From: an uncultured Alistipes sp.
GTDB taxonomy: Bacteria; Bacteroidota; Bacteroidia; Bacteroidales; Rikenellaceae
DNA length: 64,000 nucleotides
Direction: 5' to 3'
Assembly (NCBI GenBank): GCA_944321175.1
Contig: CALUKI010000001.1
Location: 51,835 to 115,834, forward strand
Part shown: one piece after another, positions 7,754-17,644 of the stretch
Position numbering within the stretch: position 1 is the first letter of the stretch
How the letters are laid out: the number at the start of each line of letters is the position of its first letter
Made by a program: the position numbers and the translations under genes
The notes under the pieces: model-generated
Told to the model about the DNA's origin: nothing
The model's input: the letters and a program-made list of their open reading frames with translations, nothing else
Databases searched by the model: none

Positions 7754-9505
7754 TTAGAATTTGAATCCGCTCTTGAACAACGGCTTGAGGTTGACATCCT
7801 TCGAAGCCTTCTTCATCAGGCCCGAATCCTTCGCAACAGCAGCCTTCAGCTGTGCGGCGGCGGCCTTCATATCGCCTTCTTTCGTTGCGATAACGGCACG
7901 CAGATAATCGGCATCCGCCGACTTCTCGCCGGCCAAAGCCTTCTTCGCAGCCGAGAGGTCGTTGTTCATCACAGCCGCTACGGCGGCATTGTAACCATCG
8001 AGTTTCGTTGCAGCAGCCGCATAATCACCCTGTGCTGCGGCAATCAGGCTCTGCGTCTGTGCATCGGCTGCCGCTGCATACTTCTTCGCTTCATCTACAT
8101 TGCCGGCAGCAAGGTTGGCCAGTGCAAGGTTCGAATTCAAAGCCTGCGTGTTGCCACCCAGCTTCACAGCCTCTTTCAGCGCTGCAAGCGACTTCTCGGC
8201 CTCGCCCATCTGCAGGTAAGTAGCACCCAGATTGGTGTAGGCACGCGAATCGTTGTATTTCTTCGCCGTGTAATCCAGCACCTTCGCACGCAATGCGGCA
8301 TCGTCGATCAGGTCTGCAATGTGAAGCAGTTCCTCGTTGTCCAGTTCATCGAGTTTACCGCCGTTTACAAGGGCCATCATCTCAGCATCGCTCTTGCCCG
8401 TAATCTCCATGCTGTTGATCAGCTGTGCACGACGCAGCTGCGGGAGAATATCCTCCTTCAGTTCGCCATAGACCGACGACATGTTCTTGATCTGCGTCTC
8501 GCGCTCCGCCGACGAATCGTACATGCTCAGAACCTGAAGAATCAGATCCTTGTCCCGAATGTCCGACTTCTCGACCATCTCCTTGAAGCCTTCCCAGTCC
8601 TCACCGTAGCCGGCTGCGTCGATGTTGAATCCGTGATCGGCCAAAACCTGCTCGATCGCCTTGCGGCCCGATTCGCTACGGGCATTCGACAGTTTGTCGT
8701 TGAACTTCTCCGGACCGTCCGGCGACGCATAGCCGTTTACATAGAGGTTCTGGGCGATGCGCTCGTTCTCCTTGTTGGCAATGGCATTCTGCTCAACTTC
8801 GGCGAGTTTCGCATTCTCCTTCAGCGCCTTCTTGTTGACTACCGAACTGTTGATCTTGTAGAGGATCTCGGCCTTTTCAACCGCACTCGTCGTGCGCTTG
8901 TAGTCGTTGCCGGCCATCGACGTCTCGTCGCCGAAGTTGAAATCCTTCTGCATCGTGTTCACGCCCTCGGCGATGAATACGCCGCACTGTGCACGCAATG
9001 CAACGGCCTCGGCCGATTTCGGATCCGCCAAAACGGCTGCCTCCTCCTTCGTTACCGGTTTGCCCGTCGAAGCATTGTACATCACATATTCGTCCGCCCC
9101 GTTGCACTTGCACTCGATCAGCACGCGGAGTTCGCTCTCAGCCATCCGGTCATCGTACGGGAACTCTACATGCTGCGTATAGGTATTGCCGTTCTCCGAC
9201 GAAATAACCGTATAGTTGTCATTCACCTTCTCGCCCTGTACATATTTCGGGGTGCCGACGACTTCGCCGCCCTCGAATACGATCACCGGCGTCAGACGCA
9301 ACGTTGCCTTCTTGTTGAAATAGGCGGCCGGGAAGTTCACCGTAATGTCGGCGCCGACAACTCCGTTGTTAAGCGTCAACACTTTCGGCGTGCATGAGTA
9401 AGTAACCTCGTCCTGTTTCTTACTCATCTTCTTGAAGCAATTGCAACCCGACATCGTCAGTGCGGCTGCTGCAAGAACCAAGCTGAATTTTACCAAGTTC
9501 TTCAT
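7754..9505 (-). CDS. Outer-membrane lipoprotein with OmpA-like and TPR regions
   Basis: A 583-residue lipoprotein: the signal peptide ends L-T-M-S-G-C, with lipidated Cys21. Residues about 35-180 are beta-rich. An OmpA-like peptidoglycan-binding segment follows at about 250-300, recognisable from G-Y-A-S-P-D-G and N-A-R-S-E-S-G-R. Residues about 395-560 are Ala-rich helical hairpins of TPR type (A-Y-T-N-L-G-A-T-Y-L-Q-M-G-E-A-E-K-S is one repeat). Such proteins tether the outer membrane to the cell wall and hold protein partners. It is a single-gene transcript with a good promoter and terminator. The architecture is clear; the precise role is not. Confidence 0.8.
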   Translation of the reverse strand: MKNLVKFSLVLAAAALTMSGCNCFKKMSKKQDEVTYSCTPKVLTLNNGVVGADITVNFPAAYFNKKATLRLTPVIVFEGGEVVGTPKYVQGEKVNDNYTVISSENGNTYTQHVEFPYDDRMAESELRVLIECKCNGADEYVMYNASTGKPVTKEEAAVLADPKSAEAVALRAQCGVFIAEGVNTMQKDFNFGDETSMAGNDYKRTTSAVEKAEILYKINSSVVNKKALKENAKLAEVEQNAIANKENERIAQNLYVNGYASPDGPEKFNDKLSNARSESGRKAIEQVLADHGFNIDAAGYGEDWEGFKEMVEKSDIRDKDLILQVLSMYDSSAERETQIKNMSSVYGELKEDILPQLRRAQLINSMEITGKSDAEMMALVNGGKLDELDNEELLHIADLIDDAALRAKVLDYTAKKYNDSRAYTNLGATYLQMGEAEKSLAALKEAVKLGGNTQALNSNLALANLAAGNVDEAKKYAAAADAQTQSLIAAAQGDYAAAATKLDGYNAAVAAVMNNDLSAAKKALAGEKSADADYLRAVIATKEGDMKAAAAQLKAAVAKDSGLMKKASKDVNLKPLFKSGFKF

Positions 9506-9605
9506 AATGAATTTAGTTATAAAAGTTATTAAGCATTGATTTCGTTCATTTCCGTTCGCACGCGTTCCAAAACCTCTCGCAAGGCCCTTCGAACAATAGT
9601 ACGCA

Positions 9606-9636
9606 CAAATATATAAAACTCGCTCTGATTATGCAA
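9606..9636 (-). promoter_or_regulatory. Promoter of the OmpA/TPR lipoprotein gene
   Basis: On the minus strand TTG (9634-9636), a 20-bp spacer and TATATTTG (9606-9613) match the Bacteroidota consensus. The start codon lies 100 bp downstream. Confidence 0.75.
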
Positions 9637-9749
9637 CTTTTTTATGCGAAAAAAACCACTTCGAATCTCCTTCAAAGCGGTTTTTCTCGCTGCTTTATGG
9701 CCGCGGGCACATGCAATCCGGAAACATGCCGGCCCGCCGCCCCCGCAAT

Positions 9750-11948
9750 TTATTCGCGGCGACGATGTTCCCGATCGCCCCGCGGACGGCGCTCCCGCTC
9801 CACATACCCTTCGGGTTTGGGCAGCAGCGCACGATGGGAGAGCTTCAGCTTGCCCGTCTTGTCGTCCACCCCGATCAGCTTCACGTCGATCATGTCGCCC
9901 TCCTTGAGGCCGCTCTCCTCCATCGTTTCGAAACGTTTCCATTCGATCTCCGAAATGTGGAGCAAAGCCTCTTTGCCGGGCAGGATCTCCACGAACGCAC
10001 CGAACGGTACGATCGATTTGATCTTGCCATGATAGGTCTCTCCGATCTCCGGCACGGCAACGATCTCCTTGATGCGCTGCAAAGCACCGTCAATCGCACT
10101 CTTATCGACACCGAAAATATCGACGATACCCTTCTGGTCATCCTCCGTAATGGTAATGGTCGTATTGGTCTGCTTCTGGATCTCCTGAATGACCTTGCCG
10201 CCCGGGCCGATCACGGCGCCGATCGCATCTTTCGGGATATTGATCTGTACCAGACGCGGCACGAACGGCTTGTAGTCGGCACGCGGTTCCGCAATGCACT
10301 CCGTCAGAATGTTCAGGATATGCAAACGGCCTTTGCGGGCCTGTTCCAACGCGGCGGCAAGCACCTCATAGGAGAGGCCGTCAACCTTGATATCCATCTG
10401 CGTCGCCGTAATACCGTCGCGCGTACCTGTCACCTTGAAGTCCATATCGCCCAGATGGTCTTCGTCGCCCAGAATATCCGACAACACGGCCCATTTGCCC
10501 GTCTCCGAATCCGAGATCAGTCCCATGGCGATACCCGACACGGGCTTCTTCAGTTTCACGCCGGCATCCATCAGCGCCAGCGTACCGGCACATACCGTCG
10601 CCATCGACGACGAACCGTTCGATTCGAGAATATCCGAGACCACGCGCACCGCGTAGGGGTTCTCTTCACCCAGCGGAACCATCGGCTTGAGCGCCCGCCA
10701 TGCCAAATGGCCGTGTCCGATCTCGCGGCGCGAAAGACCGCGCGCAGCCTTCGCCTCACCCGTCGAGAAGGGCGGGAAGTTGTAGTGCAGGACAAACTGT
10801 TCGGTACCCTGTACCAGCACCTCATCCTTCACCTTCTCATCGAGTTTCGTTCCCAGCGTCACCGTCGCCAGCGCCTGCGTCTCACCCCGCGTGAAGACGG
10901 CCGAACCGTGTGCCGCAGGCAGATAGTCCACCTCGCACCAGATCGGACGGATCTCGTCCGTGCGGCGTCCGTCCAGCCGCTTGCCCTCGTCGAGAATCAT
11001 GTTGCGCATCGCCTTCTTCTGCACATAATCGTGGAAATAGCGATGGATCAGCGGAGCCTTTTCAACCAGCTCCTCTTCCGTATAACGCGATGCGAACTCG
11101 GCCTCCAGCGCATTGAACATATCTTCGCGCTCGTGCTTCATCGTTCCGCTCGTGGCGATCGCATATGCCTTGTCGTACAGCTCCCTGATGATCGTCTGCC
11201 TGAGCTCCTCGTCGTTGACCTCGTGGCAGTAGGTGCGTTTTACGTCCTTGCCCAGCTCCTTCGACAGTTCGATCTGAACCGCGCAGTGGCGCTTGATCTC
11301 CTCGTGGGCGAACTTGATGGCTCCGAGCATCACCTCTTCCGAAACCTCCTTCATCTCACCCTCGACCATCAGGATGTTGTCGATCGTACCGCCGACCATG
11401 ATATCGAGATCCACCTCGCTCATCTGCGAGAAGGTGGGGTTGATGCAGTACTCGCCGTTGATGCGCGCAACGCGCACCTCCGAAATCGGGCCGCCGAACG
11501 GGATATCCGATACGGCCAGTGCAGCCGATGCGGCCAAACCGGCCAAGGCATCGGGCTGAATATCCTTGTCCGCCGAAATGAGATTTACCGTCACATATAC
11601 CTCGGCATGGTAATCCGACGGGAACAACGGGCGCAAGGCCCGATCGATCAATCGTGCAACGAGAATCTCACTGTCGTTGGCCTTGCCTTCGCGCTTCATG
11701 AATCCGCCCGGATAACGTCCGCAGGCGGCGTATTTCTCCTTGTATTCGACCTGCAACGGCATGAAATCCGTGTCGGGTTTTGCCTCCTTCGCGGCTACGA
11801 CCGTCGCCAGCAGCATCGTATCGCCCTGCTTCACGACAACCGCACCGTCGGCCTGTTTGGCCAATTTGCCGGTCTCGATCATGATCTCGCGTCCGTCGGC
11901 GAGCTTGATGAACTTCTGAACGGCATTGTACAGCTTCTTTTCTTCCAT
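9750..11948 (-). CDS. pnp: Polyribonucleotide nucleotidyltransferase (PNPase)
   Basis: A 732-residue 3'-5' exoribonuclease that phosphorolytically degrades RNA. Domain order: RNase PH-like 1 (about 15-215), helical linker, RNase PH-like 2 (about 310-540) with the phosphate-binding N-G-S-S-S-M-A and catalytic [12 protein letters not shown] regions, KH domain with V-I-G-P-G-G-K, and an S1 domain. The C-terminus ends in an Arg-rich tail. The ATG at 11948 is chosen because homology starts soon after it and aaggat lies upstream; the frame stays open to 12029 with another ATG at 11984. It lies 86 bp downstream of rpsO in the same direction, the classical rpsO-pnp order. Confidence 0.95.
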   Translation of the reverse strand: MEEKKLYNAVQKFIKLADGREIMIETGKLAKQADGAVVVKQGDTMLLATVVAAKEAKPDTDFMPLQVEYKEKYAACGRYPGGFMKREGKANDSEILVARLIDRALRPLFPSDYHAEVYVTVNLISADKDIQPDALAGLAASAALAVSDIPFGGPISEVRVARINGEYCINPTFSQMSEVDLDIMVGGTIDNILMVEGEMKEVSEEVMLGAIKFAHEEIKRHCAVQIELSKELGKDVKRTYCHEVNDEELRQTIIRELYDKAYAIATSGTMKHEREDMFNALEAEFASRYTEEELVEKAPLIHRYFHDYVQKKAMRNMILDEGKRLDGRRTDEIRPIWCEVDYLPAAHGSAVFTRGETQALATVTLGTKLDEKVKDEVLVQGTEQFVLHYNFPPFSTGEAKAARGLSRREIGHGHLAWRALKPMVPLGEENPYAVRVVSDILESNGSSSMATVCAGTLALMDAGVKLKKPVSGIAMGLISDSETGKWAVLSDILGDEDHLGDMDFKVTGTRDGITATQMDIKVDGLSYEVLAAALEQARKGRLHILNILTECIAEPRADYKPFVPRLVQINIPKDAIGAVIGPGGKVIQEIQKQTNTTITITEDDQKGIVDIFGVDKSAIDGALQRIKEIVAVPEIGETYHGKIKSIVPFGAFVEILPGKEALLHISEIEWKRFETMEESGLKEGDMIDVKLIGVDDKTGKLKLSHRALLPKPEGYVERERRPRGDREHRRRE

Positions 11949-12034
11949 AACGTCTAAAATATCCTTGTGTTGTTCGTTTTCCATGCAAAATGGAGCGGCC
12001 ACCGCGGTGACTGCCCCATTTTTCGGCACCCGTA

Positions 12035-12307
12035 CTACTTGCGGAGATTGAGTGTCTTGACAATGGCGCGATAGCGCTCGATGTCGATCTCCTTGAGGTA
12101 CTCAAGCAACTGACGACGCTTGCCGACCAGACGCAGCAGTGCGCGCTGTGTTCCGAAATCGTGACGGTTGCTCTTCATGTGCTCCGTAAGGTGGTTGATA
12201 CGGTAGGAGAACAGCGCGATCTGGCTCTCAGGAGAACCCGTATCCGTGTTAGACTTTCCGTACCGACCAAAAAGCTCCTGCTTTTTTTCTGCTGTTAAAT
12301 AAGCCAT
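12035..12307 (-). CDS. rpsO: 30S ribosomal protein S15
   Basis: A 90-residue protein with the S15 pattern [10 protein letters not shown] near residue 22 and the Arg-rich [13 protein letters not shown] helix that binds 16S rRNA at the central domain. Length matches the family (about 89). It heads the rpsO-pnp pair; RNA processing between the two genes is known in other bacteria and is possible in the 86-bp spacer here. Confidence 0.97.
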   Translation of the reverse strand: MAYLTAEKKQELFGRYGKSNTDTGSPESQIALFSYRINHLTEHMKSNRHDFGTQRALLRLVGKRRQLLEYLKEIDIERYRAIVKTLNLRK

Positions 12308-12378
12308 TTTGAAATAGTTATTTGCGTTCCACTCTACGACGCATTCCCCTTACCATGAAATCACGCCAGAGCGTGGCG

Positions 12379-12409
12379 CAAAGGTACACTAAATTTATTT
12401 AGTAACCAA
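12379..12409 (-). promoter_or_regulatory. Promoter of rpsO-pnp
   Basis: On the minus strand TTG (12407-12409), 20 bp, then TACCTTTG (12379-12386) form a full Bacteroidota promoter. The spacer contains the palindrome actaaataaatttagt, a possible regulator site. A short hairpin (cacgccagagcgtgg, 12362-12376) lies at the start of the transcript. Confidence 0.8.
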
Positions 12410-12472
12410 CCGTTTGTCTGAAAAAAACACCCCCGATCATCCGCTTTTTCATCCGATTCCGGCAAAAAATGT

Positions 12473-12480
12473 TATCTTTG
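12473..12480 (+). promoter_or_regulatory. -7 box (TATCTTTG) of apbE
   Basis: TATCTTTG lies 23 bp before the apbE ATG. A TTTTTC at 12445-12450 is a possible -33 element. This promoter is back to back with that of rpsO. Confidence 0.65.
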
Positions 12481-12503
12481 TCCGTTGACTAATCTTTCGA
12501 ACG

Positions 12504-13547
12504 ATGAAATTTTATCTTTTCGGTCGTGCCACGATCGCCGGTATGCTCCTCCTGTCTCTGGCCGGTTGCCGCTCCGCTGCGCCCTACATCACCGTCGACG
12601 GCGCCGCCCTGGGAACGACCTTCCACATCAAGGCGCAGAGCGACCTGCCCGAACAGACGATCTATGCCGAAGTGATGAAACTCGACGCCGAACTCAAACG
12701 TTCGATGTCGATCTTCGATGACCGATCCCTTTTGAGCCGGATCAATCGCGGGGAGACCGATTCGCTCGACCGGCACCTGATCTACAACATCCTTGCTGCA
12801 GACTCCGTAAGCCGCATCAGCAACGGCAGATACGATATCACGGTCAAGCCGCTGGTCGAGGCGTGGGGGTTTGCCGGAAAACAGGGAACGGGAACTCCCG
12901 ATCTCGATTCGCTGCTGCCGCTTGTCGGGTATCGGAAAATCCGCATCGAGGAGGGCCGCCTTGTCAAGGCCGATCCCCGCATGCAGCTCGATTTCAACTC
13001 CATCGGCAAGGGATACATGGTCGATCTGATCGCCCGCATGCTCGAAGACCGCGGCATCGGGAACTATCTGGTGACCATTGCCGGCAGCGGCCGCTGCCGG
13101 GGCGTGAACGAGCAGGGCGGGAAGTGGCGCATCGGAATCGAGACCCCTTACGACAACAATTTCTCGGAGACCGATCTGCAGCGCATCGTCGCCGTCACCG
13201 ACATCAGCTATGCGACGTCCGGGAATTACCGCCGCTTTTACTATACCGCCGACGGCCGCAAAATCGCCCACACGATCGACCCCGTAACCGGGCAAAGCGC
13301 CGTATCGCGACTGCTCTCCGCCACCGTTTTCTGCGACAACGCCGCACGCGCCGACGCTTTGGGAACGATGTTCATGTCGCTCGGCGCCGAGCATGCCGTC
13401 GAGAAGGCCCAAGAGCTGGAGAATCAAGGCGTCATGGTCTATTTCATCTTTGCAACGGACAAGGCCGCCGGCCGGCAGGCCGATGAAAACCCCGACGACT
13501 ATGAGACCTGGTGCTCGCCCCTGCTCGAAAAGCTGCTGAACCCCTAA
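12504..13547 (+). CDS. apbE: FAD:protein FMN transferase (ApbE family), lipoprotein
   Basis: A 347-residue lipoprotein (lipobox L-S-L-A-G-C, Cys22) of the periplasmic ApbE family, which attaches FMN to Thr residues of proteins such as NqrB/C and RnfD/G using FAD and Mg2+. Visible features are the G-T-T-F-H-I start, the Y-D-I-T-V-K-P-L region, the D-F-N-S-I-G-K-G-Y segment, and H-T-I-D-P-V-T-G followed by A-D-A-L-G-T, which bind FAD and metal. The usual glycine pair after the L-V-x-I/V strand (often G-G-x-x-x-x-x-G) reads A-G-S-G-R-C-R-G here, a departure from the norm. The gene is followed 45 bp later by a lipid kinase gene, probably in one transcript. Confidence 0.9.
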   Translation: MKFYLFGRATIAGMLLLSLAGCRSAAPYITVDGAALGTTFHIKAQSDLPEQTIYAEVMKLDAELKRSMSIFDDRSLLSRINRGETDSLDRHLIYNILAADSVSRISNGRYDITVKPLVEAWGFAGKQGTGTPDLDSLLPLVGYRKIRIEEGRLVKADPRMQLDFNSIGKGYMVDLIARMLEDRGIGNYLVTIAGSGRCRGVNEQGGKWRIGIETPYDNNFSETDLQRIVAVTDISYATSGNYRRFYYTADGRKIAHTIDPVTGQSAVSRLLSATVFCDNAARADALGTMFMSLGAEHAVEKAQELENQGVMVYFIFATDKAAGRQADENPDDYETWCSPLLEKLLNP

Positions 13548-13592
13548 GTCTAATTTCCCTCCTCCCGAAAAGGACGCAATCCCGCCACACCC

Positions 13593-14492
13593 ATGAGAAA
13601 AGCGCTCTTCCTGTACAACCCCGAATCCGGACGCGGACATATCGCCCGAAACGTCGCGGACATCGTCCGCATCTTCGCCGACGGCGGTTGGGACCTCATT
13701 CCGCAAAAGATCGATTTCGCAGCCAACCCCTTCGACTTCCATCCGGACATCGAGCGAGTCGTGGTTGCCGGCGGAGACGGCACGGTCAACTTCGCCGTCA
13801 ACCGCATGCGCGAACGGAATCTTACGCTCGAACTGGGAATCATTCCCGCAGGTACGGCCAATGATTTCGCCGGAATCATCGGCATGGACCGCGATCCGCT
13901 CGAAGCGGCCCGCCAGATCGTCGGCGGGGAGATCGAACACCTCGATTGCGGGGTCGTCAACGGGCTGCATTTCGTCAACATCTTCTCGTTCGGGATCTTT
14001 ACAACCACGTCGCAACACACCCCCGACAAGCAGAAACACCGGTTCGGGAAACTCGCCTATCTGGCCGAAGGGACCAAGGAACTCTACCGCATGCACGCCA
14101 TTCCGCTCCATGTGCGCACCGAACGCGAAGAGTTCGATACGGAGGTGCTGATGTGCCTTGTCTTCAACGGCGAAACGGCCGGAGGGTTCCGGCTGGCCAA
14201 TACGTCAAGCGTCCGCGACGGAGTGTTCGACTGCCTGATGCTCGAAAAGCGCAATTTCCTGCGCTCCTGCTGGGCCATGCTGCTCTGCGTCTGCGGGAAA
14301 CATCCTCGCGGCGTGCGGTACCTGCAGGCCGCAACGCTGCAAATCACCTCGCCGCGCAACGAACCGACCGATGTTGATGGGCAGCGCGGGGCGCAGTTCC
14401 CGCTCGATGTACGGTGTTTGCCGGGGCTGCTTCGGGTGGTATGCCCTCCGAAAAAGGCGGACAACGCCCCGACTTCCCATACCGAAAAATAG
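13593..14492 (+). CDS. Diacylglycerol kinase family lipid kinase
   Basis: A 299-residue protein of the DagK/YegS family. The nucleotide-binding signature G-G-D-G-T-V-N is at about residues 61-67, followed by the P-A-G-T-A-N-D-F motif; a C-terminal beta domain completes the fold. Family members phosphorylate diacylglycerol or other membrane lipids at the inner face of the membrane. The ATG at 13593 is the first in frame and gives the expected length. It probably shares the apbE promoter, and a strong terminator follows. Which lipid it uses is not visible. Confidence 0.88.
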   Translation: MRKALFLYNPESGRGHIARNVADIVRIFADGGWDLIPQKIDFAANPFDFHPDIERVVVAGGDGTVNFAVNRMRERNLTLELGIIPAGTANDFAGIIGMDRDPLEAARQIVGGEIEHLDCGVVNGLHFVNIFSFGIFTTTSQHTPDKQKHRFGKLAYLAEGTKELYRMHAIPLHVRTEREEFDTEVLMCLVFNGETAGGFRLANTSSVRDGVFDCLMLEKRNFLRSCWAMLLCVCGKHPRGVRYLQAATLQITSPRNEPTDVDGQRGAQFPLDVRCLPGLLRVVCPPKKADNAPTSHTEK

Positions 14493-14530
14493 GTAAAAAA
14501 CATCCGACAGCATTTTTACGAAGAATATCC

Positions 14531-14561
14531 GGCCGGAACGCTTCCCGTTCCGGCCTTTTTT
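14531..14561 (+). terminator. Rho-independent terminator after the lipid kinase gene
   Basis: A 10-bp stem ggccggaacg / cgttccggcc with a 5-base loop is followed by six T's. It ends the apbE-lipid kinase transcript. Confidence 0.9.
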
Positions 14562-14563
14562 CT

Positions 14564-14571
14564 TACCTTTG
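14564..14571 (+). promoter_or_regulatory. -7 box (TACCTTTG) of the CPIC-protein/TonB receptor genes
   Basis: TACCTTTG begins 2 bp after the T run of the preceding terminator and 27 bp before the ATG at 14591. Confidence 0.6.
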
Positions 14572-14590
14572 CCGGCGATCCGTGCAAACC

Positions 14591-14914
14591 ATGAGACTGA
14601 AAACGGGATACAGAATCGCACTGTCGGCGATGATGGCGTTGGCCATCATCAACGTCTATGTCGGCAAAGCGCTCGACTGGCACCCCGATCTTCCGAACAC
14701 CCGAACGGAGTGTGCCGCAATGGGAAACGGATCCGTCATTGAAGAGTATTGCCCGATCTGCCATTTCCATCTCGCATCCTTCATCGAAACGGAGTCTCCG
14801 GCCCTGCCGCTGCTCGCCGTCTTCGAACAACAGCCCTCCTCACACGCACTGGTACAGGGTGTCTCACCTGAAATCCGATGTTATGTCCTGCGGGCGCCGC
14901 CCGTGTTGAGCTGA
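14591..14914 (+). CDS. Small membrane-anchored protein with CPICHFH motif, unknown function
   Basis: A 107-residue protein not assigned to a named family. Residues 8-26 are a single hydrophobic segment (uncleaved anchor or signal peptide). The motif C54-P-I-C57-H58-F-H60 gives a compact Cys/His cluster that looks able to bind a metal or heme. A long upstream extension of the frame reaches back into the previous terminator, so the ATG after the promoter is preferred. It precedes a TonB-dependent receptor by 103 bp in the same direction. Small proteins of this shape (compare DUF2946-like proteins) often sit next to metal transport genes. A role in metal uptake is inference. Confidence 0.65.
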   Translation: MRLKTGYRIALSAMMALAIINVYVGKALDWHPDLPNTRTECAAMGNGSVIEEYCPICHFHLASFIETESPALPLLAVFEQQPSSHALVQGVSPEIRCYVLRAPPVLS

Positions 14915-15017
14915 TTCGTCCCGCACGGCCGAAAAGGCCGTTGAACGGCTGGACCTTGTCCGAACGGACGGGTTCGGGCCGCGCATATTATTTATCAATC
15001 AGCTCAATCGGAAACCT

Positions 15018-17351
15018 ATGAAATTTTACATGATGCTGTGCAGTCTTGCGCTGTGCAGCCTTTCGCTCCATGCCGCGCCCGACGGCAAACGGGGCTCCGA
15101 TGCCATGATCGTCGGCCATGTCATCGACCGCAACACGGGCGAACATCTCCCTTATATCACATTGACCGTCAAGGGGACGACACTCGGCACCACGACCGAC
15201 GCTTCGGGGCACTACCTCCTTAACGGCCTGCCTGCAGGCGAACAGACCATCGTCGTACAGTCGATCGGCTATGCAACCGCCGAACGCAGTGTGGTAATCC
15301 GGCCCAATACGACCCACGAATTGAACTTCGAACTCGAAGAGGCCGCCGTCTCGGTCGGGGAGGTGGTCGTAGAGGTCAACCGCAATTCCGTCATCCGCAA
15401 GGAGTCGCCGTCGCTGGTCAACGTTCTCGGCAGCGAGCTCTTCGAACGCACCAATGCGGTCTGTCTGGCCGACGGGCTGAATTTCCAACCCGGCGTGCGC
15501 GTCGAAGACGGGTGCCAGAACTGCGGCTTCACGCAGGTACGCATAAACGGTCTCGACGGCCACTACTCGCAGATTCTGCTTGATTCGCGCCCGCTTTTCT
15601 CGGCCCTCAACGGCGTCTATGGGCTGGAACAGATTCCGGCAAACATGATCGAACGGGTCGAGGTGATCCGCGGCGGCGGTTCGGCACTCGTCGGCGCATC
15701 GGCCATCGGCGGAACGATCAACATCATTACCAAGGAACCGCTGCGCGACTGGGCCGAGATCGGCCACTCCCTCCTTTCGGTGGGGTGCGGCGGCGCCTAC
15801 GACAACAACACGACGGTCAACGCTTCGCTGGTAAGCAGAAACGGGAAGGCCGGCATCTATGTCTATGGGCAGAACCGCTACCGCTCGGATTACGACCACG
15901 ACGGCGACGGATATACCGAACTGCCCCGGCTGCGCAGCCAGATGTTCGGCCTGCGCTCCTATCTGCGGACAGGCGCCCATTCGAAACTGACGCTCGAATA
16001 TCACGGGATCAATGAATTCCGACGGGGCGGAAACAGGCTCGACCTGCCGGCCCACGAAGCGAACATCACCGAACAGACCGACCATACGATCAACGGGCTG
16101 TCGCTCGATTTCGATCTCTTCTCACGGGATGACCATACACGCCACCTGGGAATCTATTCGGCCCTCCAGCAGACCGCACGCAAAAGTTATTACGGCGGCA
16201 CGGGATCGGGCACGACCGCCGAGGAGCTGGAAAATGCCCGAAAGGCATACGGCCGCACCGACGGCCTGACGATCATCAGCGGCGTACAGTTTCTGCAACG
16301 CTTCCAACACCTGTTGTTCCTGCCGGCGGAACTGACGCTCAGCGTGGAGCACAACTACGACCGCATCGACGACGTGACGATCGGTTACGACATGCGCACC
16401 GAACAGACCGTACATATCGTCAGCGGCATTCTCCAGAACGAATGGAAAAACGACCGTTGGAGCCTCCTCATAGGCGGCCGGTTCGACAAGCACAACATGG
16501 TGGACCATGTCATCTTCTCGCCGCGCGTCAACCTGCGGTACAATCCCACGCCGCAGGTCAATCTCCGGCTGAGTTATGCCGGCGGCTTCCGCGCCCCGCA
16601 GACCTTCGACGAGGATCTCCACATCGCGCTCGTGGGCGGCGAACGTGTCGTAACGCAGCTCTCCGACGACCTGCGCGAAGAGCGGTCGAACAGCATCAGC
16701 GCCTCGCTCGACCTCTACCGCACGTTCGGATCCGTACAGACCAATCTGCTCGTCGAAGGGTTTTACACGTCGCTCAACCACATCTTCGCCACACGCTACC
16801 TGCCCGAACCCAACGATCGCGGAGAAACGGTAGTCGAACGCTACAACGGCTCCGGAGCGACCGTCGCCGGCATCAACGTCGAAGTCAAAGCCGCCTTTAC
16901 CCGCTGGTTCGAATTCCAGACCGGCATCACCTGGCAGCGAAGCCGTTACAAGAATGCCGAGCACTGGAGCGATGATGCGCCCGACGAACGCCGGATGTTC
17001 CGCACGCCCGACTGGTACGGCTATCTGACCGCCAATATCACCCCTGTCGAACGGTTCGACATCTCGCTGAGCGGGACCTACACGGGCGAAATGCTCGTAC
17101 AGCACGCCGCAGGATCCGGAACACCCGTCGACAGGGCCGTAACGACCCCCGACTTTTTCGCCCTGAATATAAAATTCGCCTACGAGTTCCCGATTCTCAA
17201 GACGGTCTCGATGCAGCTCAACACCGGCATACAGAACCTCTTCAACGCCTATCAGTCGGATTTCGATCAGGGTTGGGAGCGGGACTCCGGATATATCTAC
17301 GGGCCGTCGCTGCCGCGCAGCTGGTTCGTCGGAGCAAAATTGAAGTTTTAA
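15018..17351 (+). CDS. TonB-dependent outer-membrane receptor with carboxypeptidase-regulatory-like domain
   Basis: A 777-residue receptor. Signal peptide 1-20 (ends L-H-A-A), a carboxypeptidase-regulatory-like domain at about 30-105 (I-V-G-H-V-I-D start), a plug domain at about 125-240 (R-I-N-G-L-D-G-H-Y-S-Q and I-P-A-N-M-I-E-R-V-E-V), then a beta-barrel ending in Phe. The plug has a C166-Q-N-C169 pair before the plug loop. It is a stand-alone receptor without a SusD partner, which favours a metal chelate, heme or vitamin over a glycan. The neighbouring CPIC protein supports a metal or heme ligand. The exact ligand cannot be told from sequence. Confidence 0.85.
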   Translation: MKFYMMLCSLALCSLSLHAAPDGKRGSDAMIVGHVIDRNTGEHLPYITLTVKGTTLGTTTDASGHYLLNGLPAGEQTIVVQSIGYATAERSVVIRPNTTHELNFELEEAAVSVGEVVVEVNRNSVIRKESPSLVNVLGSELFERTNAVCLADGLNFQPGVRVEDGCQNCGFTQVRINGLDGHYSQILLDSRPLFSALNGVYGLEQIPANMIERVEVIRGGGSALVGASAIGGTINIITKEPLRDWAEIGHSLLSVGCGGAYDNNTTVNASLVSRNGKAGIYVYGQNRYRSDYDHDGDGYTELPRLRSQMFGLRSYLRTGAHSKLTLEYHGINEFRRGGNRLDLPAHEANITEQTDHTINGLSLDFDLFSRDDHTRHLGIYSALQQTARKSYYGGTGSGTTAEELENARKAYGRTDGLTIISGVQFLQRFQHLLFLPAELTLSVEHNYDRIDDVTIGYDMRTEQTVHIVSGILQNEWKNDRWSLLIGGRFDKHNMVDHVIFSPRVNLRYNPTPQVNLRLSYAGGFRAPQTFDEDLHIALVGGERVVTQLSDDLREERSNSISASLDLYRTFGSVQTNLLVEGFYTSLNHIFATRYLPEPNDRGETVVERYNGSGATVAGINVEVKAAFTRWFEFQTGITWQRSRYKNAEHWSDDAPDERRMFRTPDWYGYLTANITPVERFDISLSGTYTGEMLVQHAAGSGTPVDRAVTTPDFFALNIKFAYEFPILKTVSMQLNTGIQNLFNAYQSDFDQGWERDSGYIYGPSLPRSWFVGAKLKF

Positions 17352-17585
17352 GGAGCCGTCTTCCGCCGGGTCTCAGATCCCGTTTTCCGCAACAGTACCG
17401 GAACAGCACCCGCAGGACCTCCGGGACAGCACAAGGGCGGTATGGGGAAAGCGGAGAAAAAAGAGGGTGGAAATACAAATAATATAAGAGCGGGACAGGA
17501 GAGCGGACGGGGCCGAAGGGCGGAACCGGAGAACAGACCGGCAAGATATGGCACCATTCGGGATTTGTAAAGATGCGAGATACGG

Positions 17586-17623
17586 AAAAAGGCTCCGGCG
17601 ACAACCGTCGCCGGAGCCTTTTT
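17586..17623. terminator. Bidirectional intrinsic terminator between the TonB receptor and DUF4886 genes
   Basis: A 12-bp stem (17591-17602 with 17607-17618, 4-base loop) has five A's on the left and five T's on the right, so it can end transcripts from both sides. The preceding 230 bp (17352-17585) hold no gene. Confidence 0.88.
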
Positions 17624-17644
17624 CCCGCCGTCCGACTATCTCGG

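Noticed and set aside
9711..11957. 748-codon open frame on the plus strand opposite pnp
   Set aside because: Antisense to a clear PNPase gene; the high GC and codon bias of the real gene leave the opposite strand free of stops. The translation is His/Arg-rich and resembles no family.
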